From the NCBI RefSeq assembly GCF_007990935.1, contig NZ_BJXJ01000005.1:62001-126000 (forward strand): a stretch of DNA of 64,000 nt, read 5' to 3'. This document shows, in pieces, positions 19,601 through 28,399 of this stretch. Positions within the stretch are counted from its first letter, which is position 1. Each line of letters begins with the position of its first letter. Origin of the DNA: Vibrio sagamiensis NBRC 104589. GTDB lineage: Bacteria > Pseudomonadota > Gammaproteobacteria > Enterobacterales > Vibrionaceae. Made by a program: the position numbers and the translations under genes. Under the pieces are notes generated by a model, which was not told the DNA's origin, ran no database searches, and was given only the letters and a program-made list of their open reading frames with translations.

Positions 19601-19974
19601 AAGATTTGAGGCGTAGCAAGTCAGAGCTGCTTAACAATTCAAGTTGGAATAACAAGGAGTTTAACAACTTTTTGAAACACAACGTGGGGACTGTGCACAC
19701 TTTCCAAGGCAAGGAGAATGATACCGTTGTTTTGGTACTCGGTTGTGACACTAAAAACAGTGGCGGGGCGTCTTGGGCTTCTTCAAAACCAAATTTGTTG
19801 AACGTAGCGGTTACCCGAGCCAAAAAACACTTGTATGTCATCGGCGATATTCAGGTTTGGTCCGACAAGCGCTATTTTGATAAAACATACGGAAAGCTGA
19901 ATCAACTTAGTACGGAAGGGAACTCAACAGTTCACAGCTCAACACAATGCAAGGAAGTATTGCCAGCACTTTAG
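16612..19974 (+). CDS. Large SF1 (DNA2/UPF1-type) helicase, putative defence-associated
   Basis: A 1120-residue cytoplasmic ATPase. Superfamily 1 motifs are clear: Walker A in GPPGTGKTTLLRD (about 358), motif II DEAGQA (about 809), motif III VVGDPLQIEP, motif V TVHTFQGKEND and motif VI NVAVTRAKKHLYVIGD near the C-terminus. The first 350 residues form an unassigned N-terminal domain, and a coiled-coil insertion (about 570-730) separates the helicase halves. No nuclease domain is seen. The start is GTG; a weak AGGCG lies upstream. Similar long SF1 proteins occur in bacterial defence islands, and this one lies just before a restriction operon, but a terminator-like hairpin and about 370 bases separate them, so it may be an independent module. 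Confidence 0.85.
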   Translation: MDSRKEDSINILKAWHLVEFFQAYSVPDKDESKIAPVNVSAHELQSHGNYLLPWLTPAAREQLGLTPGKKCVYTLYLGLFDKSAIDKKVAEYFSTNRQEDCFSEEIEQRRDNEGASCFAKLMLDEFGTPRLDTFSVSTLPWALAELLEGRAGSISQERFDSRCDDLNEFVDRWEDTLPNHPSSEGRHTLCVKSLMCLVEGLYQWAGISNQDLLLSENSKVYPFQMAFYEYEAKSDNLLENKKAPGKIEDDNDDSSKEDESQLPILNSFYIRDIERAINAISTGRASQPLQTYLGQSSHKHVDLYTNDSIPLIHNHLNPKETPEGRWFTEPAHNMSLMQQFAINTVFKELKTGGVISVNGPPGTGKTTLLRDIIAQNIVERAKVLASFSKASDGLSPEGFLVKELTDFEMVVASSNNAAVENISKELPQAKSIAGRYADTSFFRSVANQVSADEKKGRLQPLDDKKQSWGNISAAMGAYKKRQRFLDRFFFKYHYEKGNEPAVREPSLDFLNFWQYRSTYTGPSFHIAKRTFNDKLSHFYELNDKLAYFDSLQKTFDENQFDADLHQMNLVLNELESHAQTLSVELDVLSSKKNVEVRREEEISISLELLKVNSPGWFSRFFNTKKNKQHKASLSQKLREYENVKKSIRLIIGNVDSKEIERKGCTKKILQQQVDIQSKELEKQKLLDELNAYRTEFKGYHLPEVTDDIEGHDRQRHACWQHETINALRSDIYSAALQLHEAWLIEASKQSTFRTQIVKINDVVLGKNSENALAIWQILFMFVPVVSTTFASLGNMFSKLPPDSLGWLMIDEAGQAIPQAAVGGLLRAKRAVVVGDPLQIEPVFTSPPELIDYLMKSKLQEESEKWDPCMWSVQTLADRVNPYGCMIDMAGEEQWIGIPLWVHRRCIEPMFSISNEIAYNNRMIHGSDNDKDVEPRTHKALGHNRWNDSQGDCVLKQYKRELGEDVKALLLELAVQNGDLSSIYLITPFKAVRKELKEDLRRSKSELLNNSSWNNKEFNNFLKHNVGTVHTFQGKENDTVVLVLGCDTKNSGGASWASSKPNLLNVAVTRAKKHLYVIGDIQVWSDKRYFDKTYGKLNQLSTEGNSTVHSSTQCKEVLPAL

Positions 19975-20023
19975 GAGAGTGCTTCTCTTGTATTCTGATA
20001 GTTATAGAATATCGCTCTTCTCT

Positions 20024-20060
20024 CACCAGCGAAAGCTGGTGGGGATTTGTACTTTTTCTA
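20024..20060 (+). terminator. Probable terminator of the helicase gene
   Basis: CACCAGC GAAA GCTGGTG is a strong stem with a GNRA loop; the T-run (CTTTTT) begins about ten bases after the stem, so termination is probable rather than certain. Confidence 0.55.
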
Positions 20061-20254
20061 TGCACTCAGTATTGTATGAAATTATCTCATATTGCCTATT
20101 CCCCAATTTTCTCATATTCTCTCATCATTAATTCTGATGAATAAGTCTAATATGGGTTAACATTCTGAATAATAAGCTAAATTTTAACCTTTAAAGAGCT
20201 GGTTGCCTACTTTAATTGGGCGGAAAGCAGCATGCAGATTAATAAGCGAAGGTA

Positions 20255-20281
20255 AGCGACCAAACTTTAAAGTTGGTCGCT
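20255..20281. promoter_or_regulatory. Inverted repeat upstream of the restriction operon
   Basis: A perfect 9-bp inverted repeat (AGCGACCAA / TTGGTCGCT, 9-base spacer) lies about 65 bases before the mrr-like start and lacks a T-run. It could be an operator for restriction control or an RNA hairpin in the leader. Confidence 0.4.
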
Positions 20282-20344
20282 CATGATGCCTTAAACGTGA
20301 AGACTTTTAAGTATAGATAGAAAAACAAAAAAGTAGGTGCTTAG

Positions 20345-21250
20345 ATGCTTCCAAGTTATCAAGATTTAATGAAGCCAGTGTTAGAGGCAGCTAAGAATGA
20401 TGAAGTCAAGTTAAGCAAGGTTGTAGACTTGCTCGCAGAGCAATTCAATCTGTCAGAAGATGAGAGAAATGAACTTCTTCCAAGTGGACGACAAGCGGCA
20501 TTCACGAACCGAGTTGGATGGGCCAAAACCTATCTAGCGAAAGCTGGGCTTTTGGATTCAACAAGGCGTGGTCATTTCGTGATAACAGAGTTGGGGCACG
20601 ATGCTCTAATCAGTGGCGAAGAGATAAATAACCAATACCTTAAACGTTTTGATGACTTCAATGTGTTCACTAAGCAGAAAAACACCGATTCAAACCAAGG
20701 TGAAGAGAAAACAGTGTCTGCTAATGATGCAACACCAGATGAAGTTCTCAGGACTGCTTATAAACAAATCAATGATGCTTTAGCATCAGACATCTTGTCT
20801 CGAACACGTAAAGTATCTCCAGCATTTTTTGAGCAGCTACTCATCGACCTGCTACTCGCAATGGGATATGGCGGAAGTGATGAAGGTATGGCTCATACGC
20901 TAGGAAAGAGCGGCGATAACGGTGTTGATGGCGTGATTAATCAAGATCCATTGGGTGTTGATCAGGTTTACATTCAAGCCAAGCGTTATGCCGATGGAAA
21001 CAACGTTGGCGCAAGTGAAATCCGAGATTTCTTTGGTGCACTTAATCTAAAGAAAGCACAGAAAGGCATTTTCATTACGACTTCAGATTTCACACCTTCC
21101 GCTGTTCAAACTGCAAAAGACCTAGGCATGCGCATCGTACTAATCAATGGTAAAGAGCTAGCCAAGTTGATGCTGCGTTACAACATCGGTAGCCGAGATG
21201 AGCAGGTGTTGTATATCAAGCGTATCGATGAAGAGTTTTTTGAAGGATAG
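20345..21250 (+). CDS. mrr: Mrr-type restriction endonuclease
   Basis: A 301-residue protein with an N-terminal Mrr_N winged-helix domain (about 1-90, GWAKTYLAKAGLLDSTRRGHFVIT) and a C-terminal Mrr catalytic domain of the PD-(D/E)xK superfamily (about 155-290). The active-site blocks are DNGVDGVI (Asp) and IQAKRY (the QxK variant usual in Mrr), with GIFITTSDFTPSA beyond. Mrr proteins are type IV enzymes that cut modified DNA; E. coli Mrr acts on methylated DNA. The gene has an AGGTG ribosome site and is followed after six bases by hsdR, so it heads the operon. Its presence beside an active adenine methylase implies that the HsdM mark is not its target, or that it has another role. Confidence 0.9.
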   Translation: MLPSYQDLMKPVLEAAKNDEVKLSKVVDLLAEQFNLSEDERNELLPSGRQAAFTNRVGWAKTYLAKAGLLDSTRRGHFVITELGHDALISGEEINNQYLKRFDDFNVFTKQKNTDSNQGEEKTVSANDATPDEVLRTAYKQINDALASDILSRTRKVSPAFFEQLLIDLLLAMGYGGSDEGMAHTLGKSGDNGVDGVINQDPLGVDQVYIQAKRYADGNNVGASEIRDFFGALNLKKAQKGIFITTSDFTPSAVQTAKDLGMRIVLINGKELAKLMLRYNIGSRDEQVLYIKRIDEEFFEG

Positions 21251-21256
21251 CCCACG

Positions 21257-24022
21257 ATGAATAAAGAGTTAACGCCAGAAGAGCAGGCGCGTTTAATCAT
21301 AGATCAAAAGCTGGTGGAAGCAGGTTGGACTATCCAAGATAAGAAGCGTCTCAATCTCTACGAAGGCCAGCAAGGCATCCACGGAATCGCCATTAGAGAG
21401 ATGGATACGTCCACAGGTCCAGTGGATTACATGCTTTTCATTGATGGTAAAGCATGCGGCGTTATTGAGGCTAAGAAAGACGGAGTATCTCTAGGTGGTG
21501 TTGCGGGACAAAGTGAACGTTATAGCTTATCAAAATCAGCATTCACACAGCGTTGGATGGATGAGTTACCGTTTACCTACGAAGCAACAAGTGAAGAAAT
21601 TCGTTTTTGTGACTATCGAGACCCTAAAGCTCGTAGCCGAAATGTCTTCCATTTTCATAAGCCTGAGACATTGAAAAAGTGGCTAGAGGAAGAGAAAACA
21701 CTTCGAGCACGTATGTTGGATCTACCTGAACTCAATACACAAGGCCTTCGTGATTGCCAAATCGATGCTATCAAAGGCATCGAAGATTCACTGAAAAAGA
21801 ACAAGCCTAGGGCTCTGTTGCAAATGGCTACTGGTTCGGGGAAAACATTTACTGCCGTTACACAAATATTTCGTTTAGCAAAATACGCCAAGGCTAAGCG
21901 TGTTTTGTTCTTGGTCGATAGAGGTAATCTAGGTCGACAGGCCAAGAAAGAATTTGAGCAGTACGATACTCCTCTTGATGGTCGAAAATTTACGTCTCAC
22001 TACAATGTAAATATTTTGGGTACCACAGGCGTTGCAGATACAACGAAAGTGACTATCTCGACAATCCAACGACTTTACTCACAGCTTTCAGGCTCAGAAC
22101 TCGATGATGACGCTGATGAGCGTTCTGTATATGAAGTAGAAGCAGATAGCGATGCTAAACAACCTCGAACGGTAAACTATAACCCTGCGATACCGATTGA
22201 GACTTTTGATTTGATTATTATCGATGAATGTCATCGCTCAATATATAACCTATGGCGACAAGTAATCGAGTATTTCGATGCATTTTTGATTGGGCTAACG
22301 GCAACACCAACTAAGAAAACCATCGGTTTCTTTAATCAAAACTTAGTCTCTGAATACACTCATGAAGATGCAGTCATCGATAAGGTAAACGTCGGTTATG
22401 ACATCTACCGAATCAAAACCAAAAAGTCAGAGGAAGGGGACTTAATAGAAGCGGGGACCGCCGTACAGATCCGTGACCGGTTGACTAAGAAAAAACGTCA
22501 AGAAGTTTTAGATAAAGATGAGAGTTATAACAAAACCCAGCTAGATCGAAGCGTTATTGCGCCTAACCAAATAACAACCGTTCTAACCGCTTTTAAGGAT
22601 AGATGCTTACCTGATTGCTTTAGTGAACGCTCTTGGGTCCCTAAAACCCTGATCTTTGCCAAAGATGATGATCATGCAGACCGTATCGTGGATAAAGTTC
22701 GAGAAGTATTTGATGAAGATAATCATTTTTGTAAAAAGGTAACCTATCGGGTTGGCAAGAAGAAAGCCGAAGACACCATTGCAGAATTTCGTACAAGCCC
22801 AAGGCTACGTATTGCTGTGACCGTCGATATGATTGCGACAGGTACGGATATTAAGCCTCTTGAGTGCGTCATCTTCATGCGTGATGTTCGCAGCCAAGCC
22901 TACTATGAACAGATGAAAGGGCGTGGTACTCGAGTGATTGATACCAGTTCTCTACACTTAGTTACGCCAGATGCAAAAGCAAAAACCAAATTTGTCTTAG
23001 TTGATGCAGTCGGAGTGACAGAGTCAGACAAAACGGAAAGCCAAGCGATGGAGAAGAAACCGTCAGTGTCTACTGAAAAACTGATGGAGCAAATTGCTAG
23101 GGGTGACCGAGATGCAGATACACTGCGAAGTTTGGGTAACCGCTTAATCCGCTTAGATCTGAAATTAGACGACAAGCAGCGAGCAGAACTAACGAAGTTA
23201 ATGGGCAAACCGCTTGCGCTCGTGGCGGGTGAGTTGATACATGCAACGAATGAAGACTGCCTTGAGCAAGAAGCAATAGATAGATTTGGCACTGATGCAC
23301 CAACGGTCGAACAACGAGATCAAGTCTATAAGCTTTTAGCCGATGCTGCCGTAAAACCATTTCATAATCCTGATGTACGAGAGCTGGTAGAAAAGGTAAG
23401 GCGTAATACGGATCAAATCATTGATGAAAGTGCTGATGAACTGATCGACGCAGGCTTTGATGCTGAAAAAGCCGAGCACATTATCAAGAGCTTTAAGCAG
23501 TTTATGGATGACAACAAGGATGAGCTTACCGCAATTGAGCTAATTTACAGCAAACCGTATCAACAACGACATTTAAGTTACGATCAGATTGAAGAACTTG
23601 CTGAAAACATCCAAGCGCCGCCTTATAATCTCGCCCCTATTGAAGTGTGGAAGGCGTATGAGCAGCTCGAAGCTGCAAAAGTTAAAGGGGTTCCACCCGC
23701 GACCTTGCTAACTAATATCGTAAGCCTAGTTAGTTATGCTACAGGCTTAAAAGATGTACTCGAACCTTTCCCTGAAGTGGTCGAACGCCGCTTTATTGCA
23801 TGGTTAAGCCAGCAACAACTAGCTGGTGTTGAGTTTGATGAAAGCCAGCTTGAATGGTTAGATATGATTAAACAGCAGATTGCCCAAAACGCAGAAATGA
23901 TGATAGAAGACTTTGATTACGCTCCATTCAACCAACAAGGTGGCGTATTTAAAGCGAAGCAGTTATTTGGTGATAAGCTGAATAATGTAGTAAATGAATT
24001 AAATGGTTACTTGATAGCCTAA
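21257..24022 (+). CDS. hsdR: Type I restriction enzyme R subunit (EcoEI-like HsdR)
   Basis: A 921-residue translocase-nuclease. The N-terminal nuclease domain has the PD-(D/E)xK residues in VDYMLFIDGKACGVIEAKKDG. SF2 helicase motifs follow: Walker A ATGSGKT (about 191), DECH (about 323), TATPTKKT and the motif VI region MKGRGTRVI. The C-terminal portion matches the EcoEI R C-terminal type, which binds the methylase complex. With HsdS and HsdM it would cut foreign DNA unmethylated at the recognition site after translocation. It precedes hsdS by ten bases. Confidence 0.95.
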   Translation: MNKELTPEEQARLIIDQKLVEAGWTIQDKKRLNLYEGQQGIHGIAIREMDTSTGPVDYMLFIDGKACGVIEAKKDGVSLGGVAGQSERYSLSKSAFTQRWMDELPFTYEATSEEIRFCDYRDPKARSRNVFHFHKPETLKKWLEEEKTLRARMLDLPELNTQGLRDCQIDAIKGIEDSLKKNKPRALLQMATGSGKTFTAVTQIFRLAKYAKAKRVLFLVDRGNLGRQAKKEFEQYDTPLDGRKFTSHYNVNILGTTGVADTTKVTISTIQRLYSQLSGSELDDDADERSVYEVEADSDAKQPRTVNYNPAIPIETFDLIIIDECHRSIYNLWRQVIEYFDAFLIGLTATPTKKTIGFFNQNLVSEYTHEDAVIDKVNVGYDIYRIKTKKSEEGDLIEAGTAVQIRDRLTKKKRQEVLDKDESYNKTQLDRSVIAPNQITTVLTAFKDRCLPDCFSERSWVPKTLIFAKDDDHADRIVDKVREVFDEDNHFCKKVTYRVGKKKAEDTIAEFRTSPRLRIAVTVDMIATGTDIKPLECVIFMRDVRSQAYYEQMKGRGTRVIDTSSLHLVTPDAKAKTKFVLVDAVGVTESDKTESQAMEKKPSVSTEKLMEQIARGDRDADTLRSLGNRLIRLDLKLDDKQRAELTKLMGKPLALVAGELIHATNEDCLEQEAIDRFGTDAPTVEQRDQVYKLLADAAVKPFHNPDVRELVEKVRRNTDQIIDESADELIDAGFDAEKAEHIIKSFKQFMDDNKDELTAIELIYSKPYQQRHLSYDQIEELAENIQAPPYNLAPIEVWKAYEQLEAAKVKGVPPATLLTNIVSLVSYATGLKDVLEPFPEVVERRFIAWLSQQQLAGVEFDESQLEWLDMIKQQIAQNAEMMIEDFDYAPFNQQGGVFKAKQLFGDKLNNVVNELNGYLIA

Positions 24023-24032
24023 GAAGTAGTAA

Positions 24033-25841
24033 ATGGTAGATAAAAGTACACTTCCCCAAGGCTGGATTCGCGCTCAGTTTTCTAGCTTTTCAGAATTATT
24101 GCGAGGTGTTAGTTACAAAAAACATGAAGCATTCACTGAGTCTAAAGAAGGCTATGTGCCGATTTTAAGAGCGAATAATATTGGTGATGAACTAAATTTT
24201 AATGATCTAGTTTATGTTCCAGAAGATAAAGTAACGCAGAATCAGAAAATACAAGAAGGTGACATTATCATCGCTATGTCAAGTGGTAGTAAACACCTTG
24301 TTGGAAAATCTGCACTAGCAAGAGCAACTTTTAATGGTAGTTATGGGGCCTTTTGTTCCTGCCTGAGGCCATCTTCTGCGCTTAATGCAAAGTACGTATA
24401 TTACTTCTTTTCCTCCAAAGAGCATAGAGAGTTGATTTCGAGTCTTTCAAAAGGCTCTAATATTAATAATCTTAAGCGCGAACATATTCTAGATTCCTGG
24501 ATACCGCTAGCCCCGTTAGGAACTCAGGAGCTAATCGTAGGAAAAATCGAAGAACTTTTCTCTCACATCGATGCTGGTGTGGAAGGGTTAAAGCAAGCGA
24601 AAGCTAAGCTACAACAATACCGCCAATCCGTTCTTAAAGATGCAGTTACAGGAAAATTAACAGAGCAATGGCGTGCGCAAAATACAGATAAGTTAGAGCC
24701 TGCGGAACATTTGCTAGAACGTATTCTCGATGAGCGCCGAGCGAACTGGGAAGCAGAGCAGCTTAAAGCCTTTGAAGAGAAGGGTAAGACACCTAAGAAT
24801 GATAAGTGGAAGGAAAAATATAAAGCTCCGAAGTCATTCAATCAGAAAGAGCAACCCTTTGTTGTTCCAAGTGCTTGGGAATGGTGTTATTTCGAGTCAT
24901 TAGGCGTGGTTAGCGGAGGCTTAACAAAGAACAGTAAAAGGAAAAGCTTTGAGAAGAAACTACCTTATTTGCGTGTAGCAAACGTATATGCCAATGAACT
25001 GCGACTAGAGGATATACAAGAAATAGGGGTTACTGATACAGAATTAGATCGAGTCTTGCTAGAAGATAAAGATCTACTCATTGTAGAGGGTAACGGTAGC
25101 CCTGATCAAATAGGTCGATTAGCTGTATGGGATGATTCAATCAGTCCATGTGTACATCAAAACCATCTAATTAAAGTTCGGTTAATCGATAAAGAGCTTT
25201 GTGACTTTGTCGTTTATTGGTTGATGTCTTTACCTGGTCGAGAACAAATTAAATCTGTAGCGAGCTCTACCTCGGGTCTATATACACTGAGTATCTCGAA
25301 AATATCGGGGTTACCAATTCCATTGCCTTCTATAAATGAGGCTATAGAAATATCGAAGCTTGTCACGGATAAGCTTGAGGCAGCGCAACGAACCGAAGAT
25401 GAGTTAACGAAGAAAATTAAACATAGTGAACAGCTAAAGTCATCTATCTTATCAAAGGCATTTTCTGGCCAACTAGTTGAAAACCATGCTTCGGAAGAAA
25501 CTGCTGAGCAACTGTTAGAAAAGGTCCGTTTGGAAAAAGACCAAGTGGAGCAAAAAGCCAAGCTTACAAAAAAGAAACCTACAGCGAGAGCAAAAAAAAT
25601 GAAAAGACGCCCGATCATTGATGTGCTTATGGAATCTAAGAAACCATTGAACGTCGATGAGCTGTTTGAACTATCAGGCTTTCAAGGTGAGGTTACACCA
25701 GAGGTAGTCGAAGAGTTTTACCAAGAGCTCAAGGATGTAACCGCGACGAAAGGAGTCAATGTTACTCCAGTTAAAGTAGGGAATGTTAAGCAAGGCGATC
25801 TTTTTGAATACAAGGAAGTAAAGCCAAATGAAGCTGGATAA
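24033..25841 (+). CDS. hsdS: Type I specificity subunit HsdS with C-terminal extension
   Basis: A 602-residue protein with two target-recognition domains (about 10-180 and 285-460), each beginning with a LPQGWIRAQFSSF- or VPSAWEWCYFESL-like strand and followed by the conserved helical spacers (KIEELFSHIDAGVEGLKQAKAKLQQYRQSVLKDAVTGKL is split over the first; KLEAAQRTEDEL and SILSKAFSGQLV over the second). The bipartite DNA target cannot be predicted. Unlike ordinary HsdS of about 400-450 residues, it has an extra C-terminal part (about 505-602): a Lys-rich linker and a small domain (PIIDVLMESKKPLNVDELF) that resembles a winged helix. Its last 14 bases overlap the ptuA-like gene. Confidence 0.93.
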   Translation: MVDKSTLPQGWIRAQFSSFSELLRGVSYKKHEAFTESKEGYVPILRANNIGDELNFNDLVYVPEDKVTQNQKIQEGDIIIAMSSGSKHLVGKSALARATFNGSYGAFCSCLRPSSALNAKYVYYFFSSKEHRELISSLSKGSNINNLKREHILDSWIPLAPLGTQELIVGKIEELFSHIDAGVEGLKQAKAKLQQYRQSVLKDAVTGKLTEQWRAQNTDKLEPAEHLLERILDERRANWEAEQLKAFEEKGKTPKNDKWKEKYKAPKSFNQKEQPFVVPSAWEWCYFESLGVVSGGLTKNSKRKSFEKKLPYLRVANVYANELRLEDIQEIGVTDTELDRVLLEDKDLLIVEGNGSPDQIGRLAVWDDSISPCVHQNHLIKVRLIDKELCDFVVYWLMSLPGREQIKSVASSTSGLYTLSISKISGLPIPLPSINEAIEISKLVTDKLEAAQRTEDELTKKIKHSEQLKSSILSKAFSGQLVENHASEETAEQLLEKVRLEKDQVEQKAKLTKKKPTARAKKMKRRPIIDVLMESKKPLNVDELFELSGFQGEVTPEVVEEFYQELKDVTATKGVNVTPVKVGNVKQGDLFEYKEVKPNEAG

Positions 25842-27474
25842 ACTCTGGATCAGTGAGTTTAAGAATCTTAAAGATATTGAGATTGACTTTGACCAAAATG
25901 AACTCGTGACAGTCGTCATTGGTTGGAATGGTGCGGGTAAATCGAATGTTATTGAAGCATTGGTAATAATTTTTCGTGACCTTGATTTACACAAAGCACC
26001 TTCGTTTTCTTACAAGCTAGAGTATCTGTGTCGTGGCAACCGCATAATTGTCGAAGCAAAGGAAACCGCGGTGAAGAAGGACCAGTATAAGGTTCTAGTT
26101 CATGTCGAAGGCAGCCCTGAGAAGGTTATAACCGATAAATATACTGATTTCTTTAAAGATGAAACTCGTCAGTTTTTACCATCGAACGTTTTTGGCTATT
26201 ACTCGGGACCTAGTGACCGACTAGCCACGCATTTCTACGAGCACCAGCGTAAATTTAGAGACCAACTTCTCTACCCTGTAAAGCATGGTTTGAATGAGAC
26301 AACGCTTCCGTTAAGACCATTGTTTTATGCACAAAAAGCACATAGTAACTTTGTCCTACTTTCGTTTTTTCTAGGTGCAGATGAAAAAGTTAAAAAGTTT
26401 CTAAAAGAGAAGCTTTTTATAGAGGGTATTGAATCGGTGCTATTTGTGCTTAACAAGCCGGATTGGACTAGTAAGCAGGGCGATTCAAGGTTTTGGAATG
26501 CGACAGGTGTTGTTAGGCCATTTTTAGATCGGTTGTTCTCTGCATCTTTAGCTCCAATGCGTAGAACGATGAAAGTTCCTCATCCGATGAAGAAGAATGC
26601 CGACAATGTTGAAGCTCTTTTTTTGTACTTAAAGGATTTGGAAGCTCTGAAGCAGGTGGGTGACAAAACTTCGGATAAAGATTTCTTTAAATTATTAGAA
26701 AGTATCTATTTTTCCAACCTGATTAACGAAGTACGTATTCGAGTAAAAGTGAAGAACAAGAATGGTAGCGATGAGTCTTTGACCTTCAGAGAATTAAGTG
26801 AAGGTGAACAACAGCTGATTACCGTACTAGGCTTGTTGCGTTTTACCCGTGATGATGAATCCCTATTTTTGCTAGACGAACCAGACACGCATTTAAACCC
26901 TGCGTGGAGTATGGAGTACATTAATTTCTTAAAAGAAGTTGCTGGCTTCAACTTGGATGCAAACAAAGAGAAGGCTGACTCTGGTGCTGTGGATAACAGC
27001 CATATTGTACTGGCGACGCATGACCCAATTGTCATCTCCACCTTGAAGCAAGAACAAATCAAAATCATGAAGCGTGACGAAGATAGCTTGCAAGTTTTTG
27101 CTGCGTCACCACTCTATGAGCCTAAAGGTATGGGATTCTCAGGCATCCTTATGAGTGACATGTTTGGCCTGCGTTCTGATTTGGACCCGAAAACATTAGA
27201 AAAGCTAGATGAACATGCAATTCTGCTGGCAAATGAAGAACGCACAGAGGAAGAAGAAGCTCGCTATAAAGAACTGCAAGAGCAGTTAGATAAATCAGGT
27301 TTTCTTGACGCATACTCAGACCCATATTTCTCTGCTTTTGTTAAAGCATGGGGCAGAAAGCATGGTGACAAGCTATTCGCACAAACTTTCCTGTCAGATA
27401 AAGATAGAGAGCAGATGGCGGAGATGACAGATAAGATTCTCGCTGAATTGGATGCTGAAGAGGCCGATGATTAA
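25828..27474 (+). CDS. ptuA: AAA/ABC-type ATPase, PtuA-like (Septu)
   Basis: A 548-residue ATPase of the OLD/RecF-like ABC group. Walker A is GWNGAGKSN (about 31-39), the ABC signature is LSEGEQQ (about 323), Walker B is LFLLDEPDTH (about 345-354), and the H-loop lies in IVLATHDPIV. Insertions between the two halves are typical of PtuA. Its stop shares one base with the start of the TIGR02646-type HNH gene, so the two are translationally coupled as in Septu (PtuA-PtuB). In Septu the ATPase forms the core that licenses the HNH nuclease during phage infection. RloA-like proteins in other hsd loci are the alternative assignment. It lies within the hsd operon between hsdS and hsdM. Confidence 0.82.
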   Translation: MKLDKLWISEFKNLKDIEIDFDQNELVTVVIGWNGAGKSNVIEALVIIFRDLDLHKAPSFSYKLEYLCRGNRIIVEAKETAVKKDQYKVLVHVEGSPEKVITDKYTDFFKDETRQFLPSNVFGYYSGPSDRLATHFYEHQRKFRDQLLYPVKHGLNETTLPLRPLFYAQKAHSNFVLLSFFLGADEKVKKFLKEKLFIEGIESVLFVLNKPDWTSKQGDSRFWNATGVVRPFLDRLFSASLAPMRRTMKVPHPMKKNADNVEALFLYLKDLEALKQVGDKTSDKDFFKLLESIYFSNLINEVRIRVKVKNKNGSDESLTFRELSEGEQQLITVLGLLRFTRDDESLFLLDEPDTHLNPAWSMEYINFLKEVAGFNLDANKEKADSGAVDNSHIVLATHDPIVISTLKQEQIKIMKRDEDSLQVFAASPLYEPKGMGFSGILMSDMFGLRSDLDPKTLEKLDEHAILLANEERTEEEEARYKELQEQLDKSGFLDAYSDPYFSAFVKAWGRKHGDKLFAQTFLSDKDREQMAEMTDKILAELDAEEADD

Positions 27475-28391
27475 TGCGCTACATTGATTTAGATGAAGTA
27501 GAGATTGATTTACCGGGAAATCGACAAGCGCAGGTTGATGCGGCCTGGGTTTATGTCGATAGGAAAATGGACGAGAGTGAAGCTAAGGTTAGAGCCGAAG
27601 GAGCGAAGAAAAACTGGTCTGCAGCAGAAATTACAGAAAAAGTTAATCGAGCAAGGATTAGTGCAAGAAAGGCTGCAATCTCAGCTAAAAATAATCTATG
27701 GAGTGATCTAAGTGATCTTTTAGCTGAGCAATCATCTGGTAAATGTTGGTATTGTGAATCAAAAGAACTTCGGTCAGATAACCCCATTGACCATTTTCGT
27801 CCTAAAGGTAAAGTTGTTGAGTGTTCTGAGCATCCAGGGTATTGGTGGTTAGCATTTGAATGGTCAAATTATAGATATTCTTGCACTTACTGTAACTCGC
27901 GAAGAGTTGAAGCTGAATCTGCAGGAGGGAAGCACGACCATTTCCCGTTATTCACACCTCCAGATTGGAACAAGTCAGAGACTGATAACAATGCTGAAAA
28001 ACCAATGTTATTGGATCCAACAAAAGCGAATGACTGCAAACTGCTAACATTTAATCAAAATGGTGAAGCGTGTCCGAATGAAAGTGACTCCACGTCTGAT
28101 AATTACAAAAGAGTAAAAAAGTCGATCGAGCTTTACCACTTAAATCACAAAAATACGACAAGAGCCAGAAAGCAAATACACCAAGAAATAAGGCAGTTAG
28201 TTGCTTCAACCAATGAGTTGCTAGATGCGGGCTTAGACCCTCGCTCATTAGCAATAGAAACGAATATTAAGAATTTACTAAGAAAAATTCGAGCGACGTG
28301 CAAATCCACTCAGTTTAATACTGCTGCGAGGTTATACCTTAGCCAGTTTGATAGCCATCAGTGGGTCAAAGACATTCTTGATTTGAGATAA
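27474..28391 (+). CDS. ptuB: HNH nuclease, PtuB-like (TIGR02646 type, Septu effector)
   Basis: A 305-residue HNH nuclease with the family blocks CWYCE (about 91), DHFRPKG (about 106, catalytic His), GYWWLAFEWSNYRYSC and CTYCN (about 138). The two CxxC pairs bind a structural zinc. This pattern defines the TIGR02646 family that includes PtuB of Septu and the anticodon nuclease of retron-Ec78. The target could be DNA or tRNA; sequence does not decide. The start overlaps the ATPase stop (TAATG). hsdM begins eight bases after its stop, so expression is tied to the restriction system. Confidence 0.87.
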   Translation: MRYIDLDEVEIDLPGNRQAQVDAAWVYVDRKMDESEAKVRAEGAKKNWSAAEITEKVNRARISARKAAISAKNNLWSDLSDLLAEQSSGKCWYCESKELRSDNPIDHFRPKGKVVECSEHPGYWWLAFEWSNYRYSCTYCNSRRVEAESAGGKHDHFPLFTPPDWNKSETDNNAEKPMLLDPTKANDCKLLTFNQNGEACPNESDSTSDNYKRVKKSIELYHLNHKNTTRARKQIHQEIRQLVASTNELLDAGLDPRSLAIETNIKNLLRKIRATCKSTQFNTAARLYLSQFDSHQWVKDILDLR

Positions 28392-28399
28392 GATAAATA

